This document shows positions 13,324 to 24,562 of a stretch of DNA of 64,000 bases, one piece after another. A program made the translations under genes and the position numbers. How positions within the stretch are numbered: the first letter of the stretch is position 1; the number at the start of each line of letters is the position of its first letter. This stretch comes from Adenanthera pavonina (Eukaryota; Streptophyta; Magnoliopsida; Fabales; Fabaceae). The stretch covers positions 945,001 to 1,009,000 of the forward strand of contig JAIVEN010000015.1 in the NCBI GenBank assembly GCA_026686845.1, written 5' to 3'. The notes below the pieces were generated by a model that saw nothing but the letters and a program-made list of their open reading frames with translations, searched no databases and was not told the origin of the DNA.

Positions 13324-14924
13324 ATGGAACTAGAAACAGACCAGTGGGTGGTTCAAATAAACGAGAAGCTGATAAGCAATGAATCTTCATCAATGGAGAT
13401 TCAGAAGTGGAAGAAGCATCAATACCATCCCCTATTGCAAACCTAAACAAGAAAGCTTAATTCCTCAAATAGTGTCGTTTGGTCCATACCAACACATGAA
13501 GGAGCATCTGGTAGCCATGGAAAAGCACAAGCATCGAGCTCTGGTTCACTATCTCAGGAGCTGTGGGAAGCCATTGGAGCAGCTGTTTGAGAACATGGCG
13601 AAAGTGGAAGATGACTTGAGGGGCTGTTACAAGCCGCTGAAATGGAAGAAGAAGAACGAGAATCAAAGTTTCTTGAAGATGATGATTGTTGATGGGTGTT
13701 TCATGCTTGAAGTGCCGAGATCTGCAGATTGTGATGCAGGTGATTATGCAGATAATGACCCTGTTTTCAGTGGCCACGGAAGACTGCACATGGTGCCCTA
13801 TATCAGGCGTGATATGCTTATGCTGGAGAATCAGATCCCCATTATGGTTCTTGAGAAATTGATCGAATATAAGGGAAACAAAACCCTGGGATATATTAAC
13901 TTGTGGATTTTATCTCTTACGTTTTAGGCGTTTTAGTTCAGTTAATTAGCTATAAAAAATCCTAGGTATTAATTTTATATGCCGGCTGAAAATTTTGAAT
14001 CTGTTTTCAACTTTGTTCTCAAACATGAAAGTAGTCATTCAATTCACCAAAGCCGGTTGGCACTACCAGCTGAGTTTTGTATATGTCACTTTTGACAATG
14101 AGAGGTGTCACTCGGATTCCCTCAATTATTGGGTAACTACAAATCAAATGAGGAGAAAGATTAAAATAGAAATTGGACCAACCTCCACATGTGGGTCTCA
14201 TGATTCCATCTTTATCTCTATATGTCTCCTCCCTTGAATAATGAGCAATTGAGAGGATCCAAATCCGTTGTTAATTAGTCAACAAAAAAGACATTTTGCT
14301 AGAATAGCTTGTGAAATCCCAAGTGATTTTTTGGTGTGTGTACAAAGATTCTCACCTCCCTCTGATAAGTAGTTTTGTCTTGGAAATCAGCCCTTTAAAA
14401 AGATCCCTAAAAGACAAGATTAGAAGTGATCTTTAGGAACCAAATAGTACTTGAAAGTAATTATTTTAGTATATTGGTTAAAATTAAAGAAATCAATTTA
14501 TTTATATCCTCTTTTCATTTTCACTGAATTTGTTCCATTGTTTGATTGAACACATGGCATATATATATATATATATATCATCAGATAAAGGAGGAAGAAT
14601 TCTTGAAAAAACTAATCCTCAAGTTCTTCTTCCCCAGCACACCAATCCTCTCAAAAGCTTCAGCAAATGCTTACACGTCTTGGATCTCTACAGAAAAAGC
14701 CTCGTTCAACACGAACCCACTCACCCCCCAGTCATTCCAAAACCAATCAAATCATCAAACAAGCACAGAGGAGACGAAATCATTATACCCTCTGCAAGAG
14801 AGCTTAGAGAATTTGGAATAATCTTCAGGCAAAGCAAAACCAACAGCCTTAAGGACATCTCCTTCAATAGTGGAATCCTCGGACTTCCTTCAATCATCAT
14901 TGATGATTGCGCAAAAACAACGTT
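13324..14924 (+). pseudogene. DUF247 (UPF0481-type) copy 1, frameshifted, splice donor lost, 3' truncated
   Basis: DUF247 proteins are plant-specific membrane-anchored proteins of mostly unknown role; some grass members are linked to self-incompatibility. Exon 1 (ATG 13324, METDQWV-like start) shows SFGPYQHMKEHLVAMEKHKHRAL, KMMIVDGCFMLE and MLENQIPIMVLEKL, all family hallmarks. Lesions relative to its tandem sister at 15,422: about 10 nt missing after 13419, 1 nt missing near 13459, and a disrupted donor (CCTGGGATAT instead of CCAGGTATT near 13888). Exon 2, from about 14591 after AAAG, shows PSARELREFGIIF but has a frameshift near 14650. At 14924 it breaks off exactly at a CACTA-transposon end; the C-terminal half and membrane segment are gone. 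I am confident it is a pseudogene. Confidence 0.9.
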
Positions 14925-15090
14925 CACTATAAAAAATTTAACTTTCGACGAGGACAAAAATCATCGCTGAAAGTCAAAATGTCGTTACCGAAAGTTTTCA
15001 ACAGCAACTTTTTATCGTCGGCATAAGTCTTGTAGCTGAAAATTTTGGCGATGACAAAAAATATTACTGCCAAAGGTAGACATTTAATAG
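14925..15090 (+). mobile_element. Left-end remnant of a CACTA (En/Spm) transposon
   Basis: The sequence begins CACTATAAAAAATT exactly where DUF247 copy 1 stops matching copy 3 (after ACAACGTT). It carries short subterminal repeats of the CGACGA/CATCGC/GGCGATGAC type in both orientations, as CACTA elements do. The right end and the remainder of the host exon were not found, so an internal deletion probably removed both. Confidence 0.65.
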
Positions 15091-15122
15091 CTAATTTTCT
15101 TTTGAAGAGATGAACGGAAGTT

Positions 15123-15178
15123 GGACATTTATGTACGCACTCATTGGCACCAAAAAAAAAAGGACATTGATGCACTCA
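15123..15178 (+). mobile_element. Micro-retroinsertion with poly(A) and imperfect target duplication
   Basis: An 18-nt insert ending in ten A residues (15144-15161) is flanked by an imperfect repeat of GGACATT..ATG..CACTCA (left 15123-15143, right 15162-15178). It looks like a drastically 5'-truncated SINE/LINE insertion. Confidence 0.5.
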
Positions 15179-15999
15179 CATGCTTCCACTTTTGGTTTTT
15201 AGTTTCATTCTTCCTTCACGTAAATATTGTTAAAAATATACTACTAATTTAAATAAAAAAATAATAAGACCTAGACCCTTAAAACTTGGATCATATGGCT
15301 CAAAAAGACATACATGCAATGCGCGTCCTAAAGGCGCGCCAAATACATTTCCAAGAGATCATTATACATAAACCAATCTCAAGAGCTTTAAGGAAGAAAG
15401 AGCATGAGTGCTATCAAATACATGGAGCTAAAAACATATCAGTGGGTGGTTTAAATAAACGAGAAGCTGAAGAGCCATGAATCTTCATCACTGGAGATTC
15501 AGAAGTGGAAGAAGCATTGCATTTACTCTATACCATTCTTTGTTGCAAACCTAAACAAGAGGGCTTACATTCCTCAAACGGTGTCGTTTGGTCCATACTA
15601 TTACATGAAGGAGCATCTGGTCGCCATGGAAGAGCACAAGCATCGAGCTTTGGTTCACTATCGCAGGAGCTGTGGGAAGCCATTGGAGCAGCTGTTTGAG
15701 AACATGGCGAAAGTGGAAGATGACTTGAGGGGCTGTTACAAGCCGCTGAAATGGAAGAAGAAGAACGAGAATCAAAGTTTCTTGAAGATGATGATTGTTG
15801 ATGGGTGTTTCATGCTTGAAGTGCCGAGATCTGCAGATTATGATGTAGGTGATTATGCAGATAATGACCCTGTTTTCAGTGGCCACGAAGACTGTACATT
15901 GTATCAGGCGGGATATGCTTATGCTTGAGAATTAGATCCCCATGATGATTCTTGAGAAATTGATTGAATTCAAGGGAAACAAAACCCAGGTATTCAAGT

Positions 16000-17857
16000 G
16001 TGGATTTTATCTCATATTCATATATTTTAGGCATTTTAATTAAGTTTCTTTTTATTTTTTTTTATGAAAAGGCATTTTGATTAAGCTAATTATAAAAACC
16101 TAGGTATTTATTGTCCATTGAAAAATTTTTCCCCCATTGAGTGACAACTTATAGCAAAACCCTTTTAGTGACAATATTTTGAGCCATCGTGATTTGGACT
16201 GATTTCTTTTTGAGGGATTACAAATTGGACCAAAATATGGAATAAATCATATATTGAGATTTACGGTATAATTAATTATAAAAAGAGACTCAATATTTTT
16301 AAATAAAACAAAAAATTAATAAAATTACCAAAATGCCTTCAAAACTTCCTTCCTCCTCCCCTATTATCATTATCACCAATGTCGGCCTCCAATCAATGGT
16401 TGTTGGATGTTGCTTAATGCCGGTCAATGGTCACGTTGGTCAATTAACACCAGTCAATGGTCAATGGTTGCGGTAGTCAGTCAACAAAGTTAATGGTCAC
16501 AAGGTGTGGTCAACAGTTGGGCAATGGCTATCGGCGATTGGTCATCGTTGGCCAATGGTCTAGCTTGGTCGTTGACGCGGCGAATGGTTTGTGAATATTT
16601 TTTTTCTAAAATTTGTAATTTCTTTTTACGTGTGCATCTGGTATCATGAACTCATCCTACTTTAACTGAAGGATTTATCGAGATCCAAACTAATCTGAAT
16701 CAAGCCGGATGAGACCCTTTCGAGCAACAAATGGCAAACTCTATCACCAAATATTTAATATTACTGCACTCCCAGGACTCGAACTCAAGTTGGGTAGGAC
16801 CCTTTTGAATGGCAAATTCTACCAATAAATATTTAACACGATTGTACTTCTAGGGCCCAAACTTGAAATCTCTGGTTAAGCTAGTATAACCTCTTTAGCA
16901 GTTAAATCAAGTGTTCAGTGGTTTTAAAATTTATAATTTACTTAATCTAAATTTACAACTTTATTATCAATGTTTACTATAAATTGTTTCAATATGATTT
17001 GCAACTTGTTTTTTAAAATTTGTAACTTAGTGATTCAAAATTTACAACTCAATTTTTAAATTTTTATTATAAATTATTCTAGTGGCTTGTAACTTCATTT
17101 ATAGAATTTGTAATTTTGTTAGTTTGACTTTGTAACTTGGTGTCCAAATCTTTACTATGAAAAAAAAAAATAGTAGTTCACAATTTTTTCCCCAAAATTT
17201 GCAATTTGATTACTTTGAATTTATAGCTCAGTTTTTAAATTTTTACTATGAATTATTCTAGTGTATTCTACAACTTCTTTTTGATATTTTACAATTTATT
17301 TATTTTGAATTTGCAACTACTAAATCAGATTCTTTCATTATTAAAATTTGGAAACAAAGTTGTAAATTTTGACTAAATAAATTATAAATTCTAAAAAAAA
17401 AAGCTACAAACCATATTAAAATAACTCATAATAAGAATTTGAAAATTGAGTTGCAAATTTAGAATAAGTAAGTTATAAATTTTTTTAAAAAAAGTTGCAA
17501 ACAATTTGTCATCATCAACTGTTAACCAACATTGATTGACCACCAATAATAGTTGATCGGCAAGTAGTGCCTGCAATCTTTTATTTTATTTAAAAATATT
17601 TTATCCTTTTTTATAATTAAATGTACAATGAAACCTAATTTATATTTAATAAAAAATTTATATTTAATAAAATGATAATTTTGGTCCTAAATGATACTCC
17701 TTCATATAGTAAATAAAAGACATCTTCTAAAAATGATATTTATAATTAATAAAAATCACAAGTATTTTTTTATTGCAATGCACAAAGAATCTCATCTCCC
17801 TAATTTGACTGGTTTTATCTTGAAAATTTGCTCTCTAAAATGATTCTTACAATATTA
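16000..17857. repeat. AT-rich intronic DNA with degenerate short repeats
   Basis: No gene. 16,380-16,580 is a patch of degenerate GGTCAATGG-type repeats. 16,920-17,560 consists of diverged copies of a motif like AATTTGTAACTTNATTT, first in one and then in the opposite orientation, which may be an old inverted-repeat element. Around 16,640-16,920 there is transposon-like non-coding sequence. Boundaries cannot be fixed by eye. Confidence 0.5.
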
Positions 17858-17979
17858 CTTCCTCTGTTTCAAAATATTTACCACTTTAGAGTTATACACA
17901 TAAATTATGAAAATTAAAAAATAGTCTTAAAATTAACAAAACTTGATTATATTTTACTATAACACCCTTATTAATTATA
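17858..17979. mobile_element. Left part of a Stowaway MITE split by the MULE
   Basis: It begins with CTTCCTCTGTTTCAAAATAT after a TA (17856-17857). Its terminal inverted repeat pairs with the right end at 28,398 (reverse complement CTCCCTCCATTTTAAAACAA, followed by TA at 28399-28400). The last nine bases, 17971-17979, are the left copy of the MULE target duplication TTAATTATA. Confidence 0.85.
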
Positions 17980-18255
17980 GGAAAAAATAAACTTTTGGTC
18001 CTTGAGGTTTTATTAAGTATTGAAATTAGTTCCTGAGGTTTTTTTTTTAAAGCACCCCCTCAAGTTCCAACTGTGACAACTGTTCGTCCCTCATGATCCA
18101 GAAACTACAATAAGAATGCACAGCTGGAGATAACACCATCAAATATGCTGAGTTGGCGGATGGACAAAAACACTTGGCACAGTGAACTACAATTGAAAGA
18201 AGAATGAGACACTTGTGCACCCATGAAAAAAAATGAAAGAAAAGAAGAAAAATAA

Positions 18256-21200
18256 ATATTTCAAAATGCACGGCTATTCACCCAAAATGCACTCAGTTTG
18301 TCGTTCCTATTTCGAGCTCAGTGGTCTCTGTCTCTGCGAGGCTTTCTTCAATATGTTCTAAGCAGCTAATACATCGGCCTTCATCACTCTCTCAGTCCGT
18401 CGGCCTTTCATCACTCTTTCAGGGATTGTCGGCCTTCATCACGCTTGTCGCACCCAAAAAAATGCGACGAAAGAAAAAAATAGAACAAATCTGGTTTTTG
18501 AGTGAAAACCGACTTGTGAGGAGTCGCCACCAAAATTTTAAGGAAAAATCTTGGGAAACCGAATTGAAAAAGAAAAGGATGATCTGCATAATCAGAGTTG
18601 GATTCGGGAGTCGATTGTGTGTGGGGAAGGTGTTAGGCATCCTACAACACCTGTTCCTAGGAACGGTTACCTTACATTGATTGTGTAAATTAATATGGCT
18701 TAAAAATGTATTTTGGTTTTCCTTTTATCTTTCACATGCGAGAAAAATGGTAGAGAAGAAAAAAATTAAGAAAATTTGGAAAATTTGAAAAATAAAAAAA
18801 AAGTAAATTAAATTAGAATTGAGGATATTTAAGTAAAAGGAGGAAAAGGAATCGAGAAAATAAATTGAGAAACATTTATTAAATTAAGGGAAAAAACACC
18901 AAATAAAATCAGAAAATATTTATTTATTTACAAAGGCGGACTTGACCCAGGATTGAGCCTGGGGCCTACGTACCTTGCGGTGGGAATCAAAGTCTACGTA
19001 GTTCAGGACTAGAAATGCATGTCACTTGGTTGATATTTTTTTTAATTTTTGTAATAAGAGAAAGTTAATGGAAAATAATTTAACTTTTTGCAAATAAAAA
19101 TTTTTTCCTGAGATTGAATTGGTGTGTTTTAATTTGCAAAAGACAATTCAATTCCGCTTACTTACTCTTATTTTATTTTGTGTGAAAATATTTTTTGTTT
19201 TTCTTTGATTTTTTGTTTTAAAATAATATATTTTTGTACTTTTGGAAAACCATCACATTTTTTGTTCTTTTGAAAATTTTTCTTTTTCTTTTCTTTTTCT
19301 TTTTTTTTATAAAAGATGAAAACCAATTTATCTGGCGCAGACTCGTAGTCATGCCCGATAAACCGATTCCTGAATTACCTACGAAGGTTCTGAAACCTCG
19401 CGGTATAAAGGTTTTATTAACCTTTAAAACAAAACTTTAGAAAATACTACTATATTTTTTCAAATGAAAATTTTATTATATATTTTTAGATAAAATTGGG
19501 AAAAAACTTGTTAAGATATCATAATTTTTTTTTTGAAATATAATTATTTTCTTAAAAAGAGTCATTTAACCGATATATCTACGGGGGATTCGCAACCTCA
19601 CGCGATAACTCAGTAAACTTAAATACCTGCGTGAGTTCCGAAAGCTCACGTGGTATAGTTGTATAAGCCAATCATTTATTTATTTATTTTATTATTTTTT
19701 ATTTTATTTATTTTTATGAGACAATAAAATCATTGAAGGAAAAACTATTGGAACCCACCATTATAAGCAGATCTTATTAATATACTCGTGCAATCCCATG
19801 TGCTGGTTTATGGAACCATTTATAAGCTCATATGACTGCCTTAATTATTCCCGACTCGCTTTACGTAATGCCTGGGTTTCAACCCCAAAAGCCAAGGCCT
19901 TGTGACCATTAAGAAATAAGTGGGCCTGAAAAGAAAAGCCCACACTATACCTCTCCTTCCTTTATTTCATTTAAGGCCCATAGTTGGCAAAAATCTTTCC
20001 TTTAGGTGGGCTTATGACTCAACACAAGAGAGGCTGGACTTTGTAAGTCCTTAATGAGAATAGATCATGGGGTAAGCTCTCTCTTTTTCACGGATTGAGA
20101 ATTATTAAAAATCAATACGCTACAATACCCTGTACAGGGATACCTAGCATGTAAAGGCATTAAAATGAACCCATGCTCTAAACACCCCCAACCCATGTGA
20201 AACAGCAGCCCCTTGTGAGGTTTCTGAAGGTTAAATGCCAAGATTAAGACCAGAATACAACACATTATCAGGTTAAGTGTTGGCCAATGGCCATTACATT
20301 TATCGAATAGGGGCAAGTTGACCTAACATTCAATTAAGCTCCCCCCAACCCTCAACACCTTGAAGGAAGAGTATACAGGAACAAGAGTCTAGATCAAACT
20401 TAGCCACTCCTCTCTGGATCAGGCAAACGATACCAAAGGCTTAGCTACTTCTAAATGCATGATAAACCAGTAATTTTAAAACTCAACGATCACCACACAG
20501 TAATAATCAATGGCCTTCGGCCGTGTAACGAAAACAGAGCATCACAGAAACACATCCTAGACTGAGCACATATCAACCAAGGTCTGAAAATGGAAGAATT
20601 ATGTTTACCCAACAAGTGGCTCTATGATCAGCGGCACCAATTCAGCCTTCAACTTGCTTTCTCCTTTGTTCCTGGCAATACTCGCCCTCGCGTTCTGCTC
20701 TGGCACAGACCACCCTCGGGCCTTAGCTTCTCCGGCTACTATCAGTTCCCAGTTCAGCCTCTGCTCTCTATCTCGTGGCCACAACTTTTAGCCTCAAATT
20801 TCCCAGAGATTCTTTGGGCCCTGGTTTTTTCTTGCGGTGTCCAGATCCCTCCAGTTTTCGGCCTCATATTCTCGGCCCCTTTGTTCCACGTGGTACCCAG
20901 ATCCCTCGGCCTCGGGTCTCTCCCTCTCTTTCCTGAAGATCTTCCTGTTTTGCTCTCGGTCCCAGTGACCTAGCCCCCTCTGTTTTTTTCATGAGTGCTC
21001 CGGTCTCCTCCCTCAAGTACTCTCTCGGCCTCCTCCTTTTATTTTCCTCCTCGGTCCCCGTGGCTCTGAAATCTCTCCCTCTGATTTTTGTCCCCAAAAT
21101 TTCTAGTGCTTCCTTCCTCGCAATCGGTCTCTCCCTCCCCCTCGGTTCCTCAAGCTCTCGGCCTTTATAGAGTCCTCGAGTGCGTGGTTGTCTCCCTCTC

Positions 21201-22340
21201 TTGCAGCCTTCTTTCGCGGCCATTGTTCTCTACTCCGCAGCTGCTTTCCTCTGCTTCACGCGTGCTCTTTCTGCAATTCCAACCGTGCACGTCTCCCTCC
21301 CTTGCAGCTTTCTCCCACGGCCACCTCCATTGCAACTTTTCGCCCTGGCTCTCCCCTCTGCTTCCTTTCTTTTTCTTTTCAGTCTTGCTTCTGGTCGTCT
21401 GCTTCTGTCCTTTCTTTTTCTTTCTCAGTCTGCGGCCTCCATTCTTTTTCTTTTCTTTCGATCTTTCCTCTCTGCTAGGGCTACGCCCCCACGCTCCCTC
21501 CCTATGCCTTTTTTTCGGGAGGCTCTCTGCCCTTCATTTCTTTTAGGGCTATGCCCTCGGTGGCCCAGATCCATGAGCCCTTAATTGGGCTCGTGGCACC
21601 CTGGGCCCGAAGTCACCCCCTCCCCCCCCCCCTTTTTTTTGTTTCATTGTTTTTTCATTTTTTCATTCATTTTTTTTATTTTCGTTTGTTTCCTTCCTCT
21701 CTTCTTTTTTATTTTATTTTATTTTATTTTGTGTTTTTCCTGTTTTTTATATTGTATTATTTATTATTTATTCTATTTTGTTATTATTTTTTTTGTTTTT
21801 GTTTTGTTTTTATTTTTTTATTTTTGTAAAAATGTCTGGACAAAATGGGGTGTTCACAATGCTGTCTGAGTTTGTGGCTGGTCTTCACTCTCTCATTAAC
21901 GTCTCTCGCAGCTCACAGAAATGATCTCAGGTGCGTGGGTAGCTCACTCTCTCATCCCTCTTCTGATGCAATTGATCTTTTTTACATGATTGTTCATGTT
22001 TGTTGTTCCTATTTCAAAACGCACGGCTATTCACCCAAAACGCACTCAGTTTGTCGTTCCTATTTCGAGCTCAGTGGTCTCTATCTCTGCTAGGGTTTCT
22101 TCAATCTGTTATGAGCAGCTAATACGCCAGCCTTCATCACTCTCTCAAGCCGTCGACCTTTCATCACTCTCTCAGAGATTGTCGGCCTTCATCACACTGT
22201 CTGAGTTTGTGGCTCATCTTCGCTCTCTCAGTGACATCTCTCGCAACTCACAGAAACCATCTCAGGTGCGTGGGTAGCTCACTCTCTCATCCCTCTTCTA
22301 GTGTAATTGATCTTTTTGGCATGATTGTTCATGTTGGTAC
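18256..22340 (+). repeat. Subterminal tandem duplication in the MULE, first unit split by the solo LTR
   Basis: Unit 1 (about 18256-18445 plus 21859-22007) and unit 2 (about 22008-22340) share blocks such as GCACGGCTATTCACCCAAAA, TTTGTCGTTCCTATTTCGAG and CAGGTGCGTGGGTAGCTCAC in the same order. Each unit is about 330-340 bp. Unit 2 preserves the unoccupied LTR target (CATCACACTGTCTGAG). The region sits between the TIR and the GRF gene and may hold that gene's promoter or leader, but no specific signal can be named. Confidence 0.8.
18446..21858. mobile_element. Solo LTR A (Ty3/gypsy, Tat/Ogre-like), 3.4 kb, inside the MULE
   Basis: It starts TGTCGCACCC and ends GTGTTCACA (TG...CA), flanked by ACGCT (18441-18445) and ATGCT (21859-21863), a 5-bp target duplication with one C/T difference. 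Internal blocks such as GAGGAGTCGCCACC and GGGGCCTACGTACCTTGCGG recur in long LTRs of the plant Tat/Ogre lineage; that assignment is from memory of the family. No primer-binding site, gag or pol lies inside. The long open frames at 20.6-21.9 kb are products of pyrimidine-rich DNA. Confidence 0.8.
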
Positions 22341-22696
22341 TAAAATATTAGGTTACATTTCGTGTTCCCTTGTTTCCATCTATGTAAAGCCCTCTGTTCT
22401 CAACACATCCCTTATGCGGATTGTGCTTTGACACGGCTGCTTCCATTGTTCTAGGGTTTCCATAGTTCATAGCTCTGTGATTGGTGCCACACATATTTCT
22501 CTCTATTTGTATGGTTTGTCGTTGTAATTTCTTGTGCTGTTTTCACTGTTGCAGAGTCTTCTTATTAGGAATATTCTCTTGTTCATCATCGTTATCTTTG
22601 CTTTGCCTCCAAAATTTTGTCAAAAATGGGGTCTAATGTCATCTTCCAATGTCATCTTCTGATAGATTGTTGTTTTGCCTATAAGCCTAGTAAAAA

Positions 22697-23109
22697 ATGG
22701 AACATGGGACTTCATCGGCAACTTCAATTGGAAGGAGGGTGACTGAACAATGTAGATGTGGTGATCCTGTGCTAGTTCTCACTGCATCAACAGAGAAAAA
22801 CCTAGGTCGTAGGTTTCTGAGATGCCCAAATTTTAAGGTAACATGTTGACTTCAGATTGACATGTTATGCTCTGATTGAATAGTCATTTAAAATATTATG
22901 GTTTTATGTTTTTGTTTTGAGGGAAAAAAATATTATTGCAGGAGACTTGGACATGCAATTTCTTTGAGTGGCTTGATGGTCCAGTTCCAAGGCAAACAGT
23001 TGAGAAGATAAAGAAGCAGGATGAAGTGATTGCAAAAAGAAAGAAGCAGATGAAGATGATTGTTCATGCACTGATGGTCATGATAGCTTTGAATGGTATT
23101 TTAGTTTAG
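22697..23109 (+). CDS. GRF-type zinc-finger protein carried by the MULE, two exons
   Basis: Exons 22697-22837 and 22942-23109 join in phase 0 across a 104-nt GT-AG intron (AAG|GTAACA ... TTGCAG|GAG) to give a 102-residue protein. Residues 19-57 fit a GRF zinc finger: CRCG at 19-22, GRRFLRCP at 37-44, then C52 and FFEWLDG at 54-60. Known GRF domains bind DNA or RNA in topoisomerase, NEIL3 and APE2 proteins. A basic, probably helical stretch (residues 64-85) follows, and then a hydrophobic C-terminus (MIVHALMVMIALNGILV) that could anchor it in a membrane. Small GRF proteins of this shape are frequent in plant genomes, often near transposons. No stop or frameshift was found, whereas the neighbouring MURA is riddled with stops. 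Expression is not shown. A spurious ORF is unlikely given the motif spacing across the splice. Confidence 0.75.
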
Positions 23110-23696
23110 GTCTCTATGAATAAGTGTTGAGATGAATAATGGTAGTAATGGTAGGAGATGTGTGTAGGATATCTAAGTTGTGGTGTTAGGTATTTATGGT
23201 CTGTGTTGCTGTTTATGGCTTGTTATGTAAAATTGGCTTGATGCCATTAATTGATGCTAGGTTCTAGTTTGGACACATGTGACTGTTTTGTAGTTTGGCT
23301 ATGTTGTATTATGTTAAGCCAGGTTGTCTTTTTTGTATTGTGGATATGGACCACAACTGTGGATGTAATCTTTCCGTGCAATATTAATGTGAAGTTGATT
23401 GTATCTTCTATTATTGTGCTGCTTGTCTTTTAGCTATGAGGGAACACAAATGGATAAGATGTGGTGTATACAGGGGACCACAGTTGACTTAAATAAAGTT
23501 ATTAAAGTGGTAACAGGTGTATAAAGTTATTAAAGTGCTTACATATCAGACATCCCATGTGCCACCCAAATTACACAATAATAAAAGACACCCCATTCTC
23601 ACACTGTAAACTAGTATAAAACAATAAAGAATATAATGACATCATTGTAGGCATTATCCCAACATTGCAACATGAACTATATCAAAAGCTTGCTTA

Positions 23697-23867
23697 TTAG
23701 AGGAAGAAGAGACAAAGGGGAAGTTCATCAACTATATCAAAAACATTGTTTTGCCATTTTGCAGCAGTGGATCCAACGACACTACCAGGACCTCTTCTTC
23801 CTTTTATTGTCTCAGCAATCCCCTGAGCCTTTTTCTGAGCCATTTTGACCTTTGTAGCTGTTGTACC
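23697..23867 (-). CDS. Possible C-terminal exon of the MULE transposase
   Basis: On the minus strand an acceptor (CTCTTAG|GGT) opens a frame of 56 residues: GTTATKVKMAQKKAQGIAET, then KGRRGPGS and AAKWQNNVFDIVDELP, ending at TAA. It lies downstream of the MURA exons in the same orientation, and basic low-complexity tails are usual at the C-terminus of MURA proteins. I do not recognise it by itself. It could also be a chance frame. Confidence 0.35.
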   Translation of the reverse strand, partial: GTTATKVKMAQKKAQGIAETIKGRRGPGSVVGSTAAKWQNNVFDIVDELPLCLFFL

Positions 23868-24430
23868 CTAAGAGAGACCGAATTCCCATGGACACCAGAT
23901 TTAGTTTCAGGATTGAAAATGGATAAGTCTGGGCTCAAGAATGTTCATGAAGAGGAAAATGTAACAGCAGAATTTGAACGATCAATGTCTCTATATTTCA
24001 ATTAGAATAATGATTAACTTTTAGCTGAATTGAATAATAGATTCTGACTAGGTAAGACAATGAAATGTTTTATAGGCGCGTGCTATTTTCTGCGGTCATA
24101 CAGGAACTGAAAACCTAACCTTAATAGATTACTGCTAAGTTACATGTTTAAATGCAGCAAAATACCTGAGGTTTTAAGGTAATATGTCAATCTAACTGAT
24201 ATAAAGGGATATATAAGAAACTGGTTTTTTTTTATATGCTAGAAACTAGTTTTTCAGAACAATAAAAATAAACTAATTTTGTGCCACAAATCATAAATAA
24301 ATTTATGCATAGAACTCAATTAATAACTAATTTGAACTCACAAGTGCATCCATAGTCAGCATTTTCAAGTCAGTCAAAAGAAAAAACAAAAATTGTGCTT
24401 ACAACGATCAAATAGATAGTACTCAACCAA

Positions 24431-24562
24431 CATGAGCCAAAAAGCTAAATCTATAATAACTAGCATCCAAGTATCATGAACCAAAAAGCTAAATCCATAA
24501 TAACTAGGGTCTAACTAACATGAACCAAAAAGCTAAATCGATGATAACTAGAATTCAACTAA
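24431..24562 (+). repeat. Tandem repeat, 44-bp unit, three copies
   Basis: Units start at 24431, 24475 and 24519, each reading CATGARCCAAAAAGCTAAAT followed by an ATAATAACTAG-like end. The third copy overlaps the stop region of the MURA frame on the other strand. Confidence 0.85.

Noticed and set aside
20590..21869. Long overlapping frames of 90-150 codons
   Set aside because: They lie in CT-rich DNA inside solo LTR A, are rich in Ser, Leu, Phe and Pro, overlap in several frames and show no domain. The same composition recurs in LTR B.
23751..24005. 84-codon plus-strand frame in the MULE
   Set aside because: No motif; the opposite strand has a splice acceptor and a more plausible basic C-terminal exon oriented with MURA.
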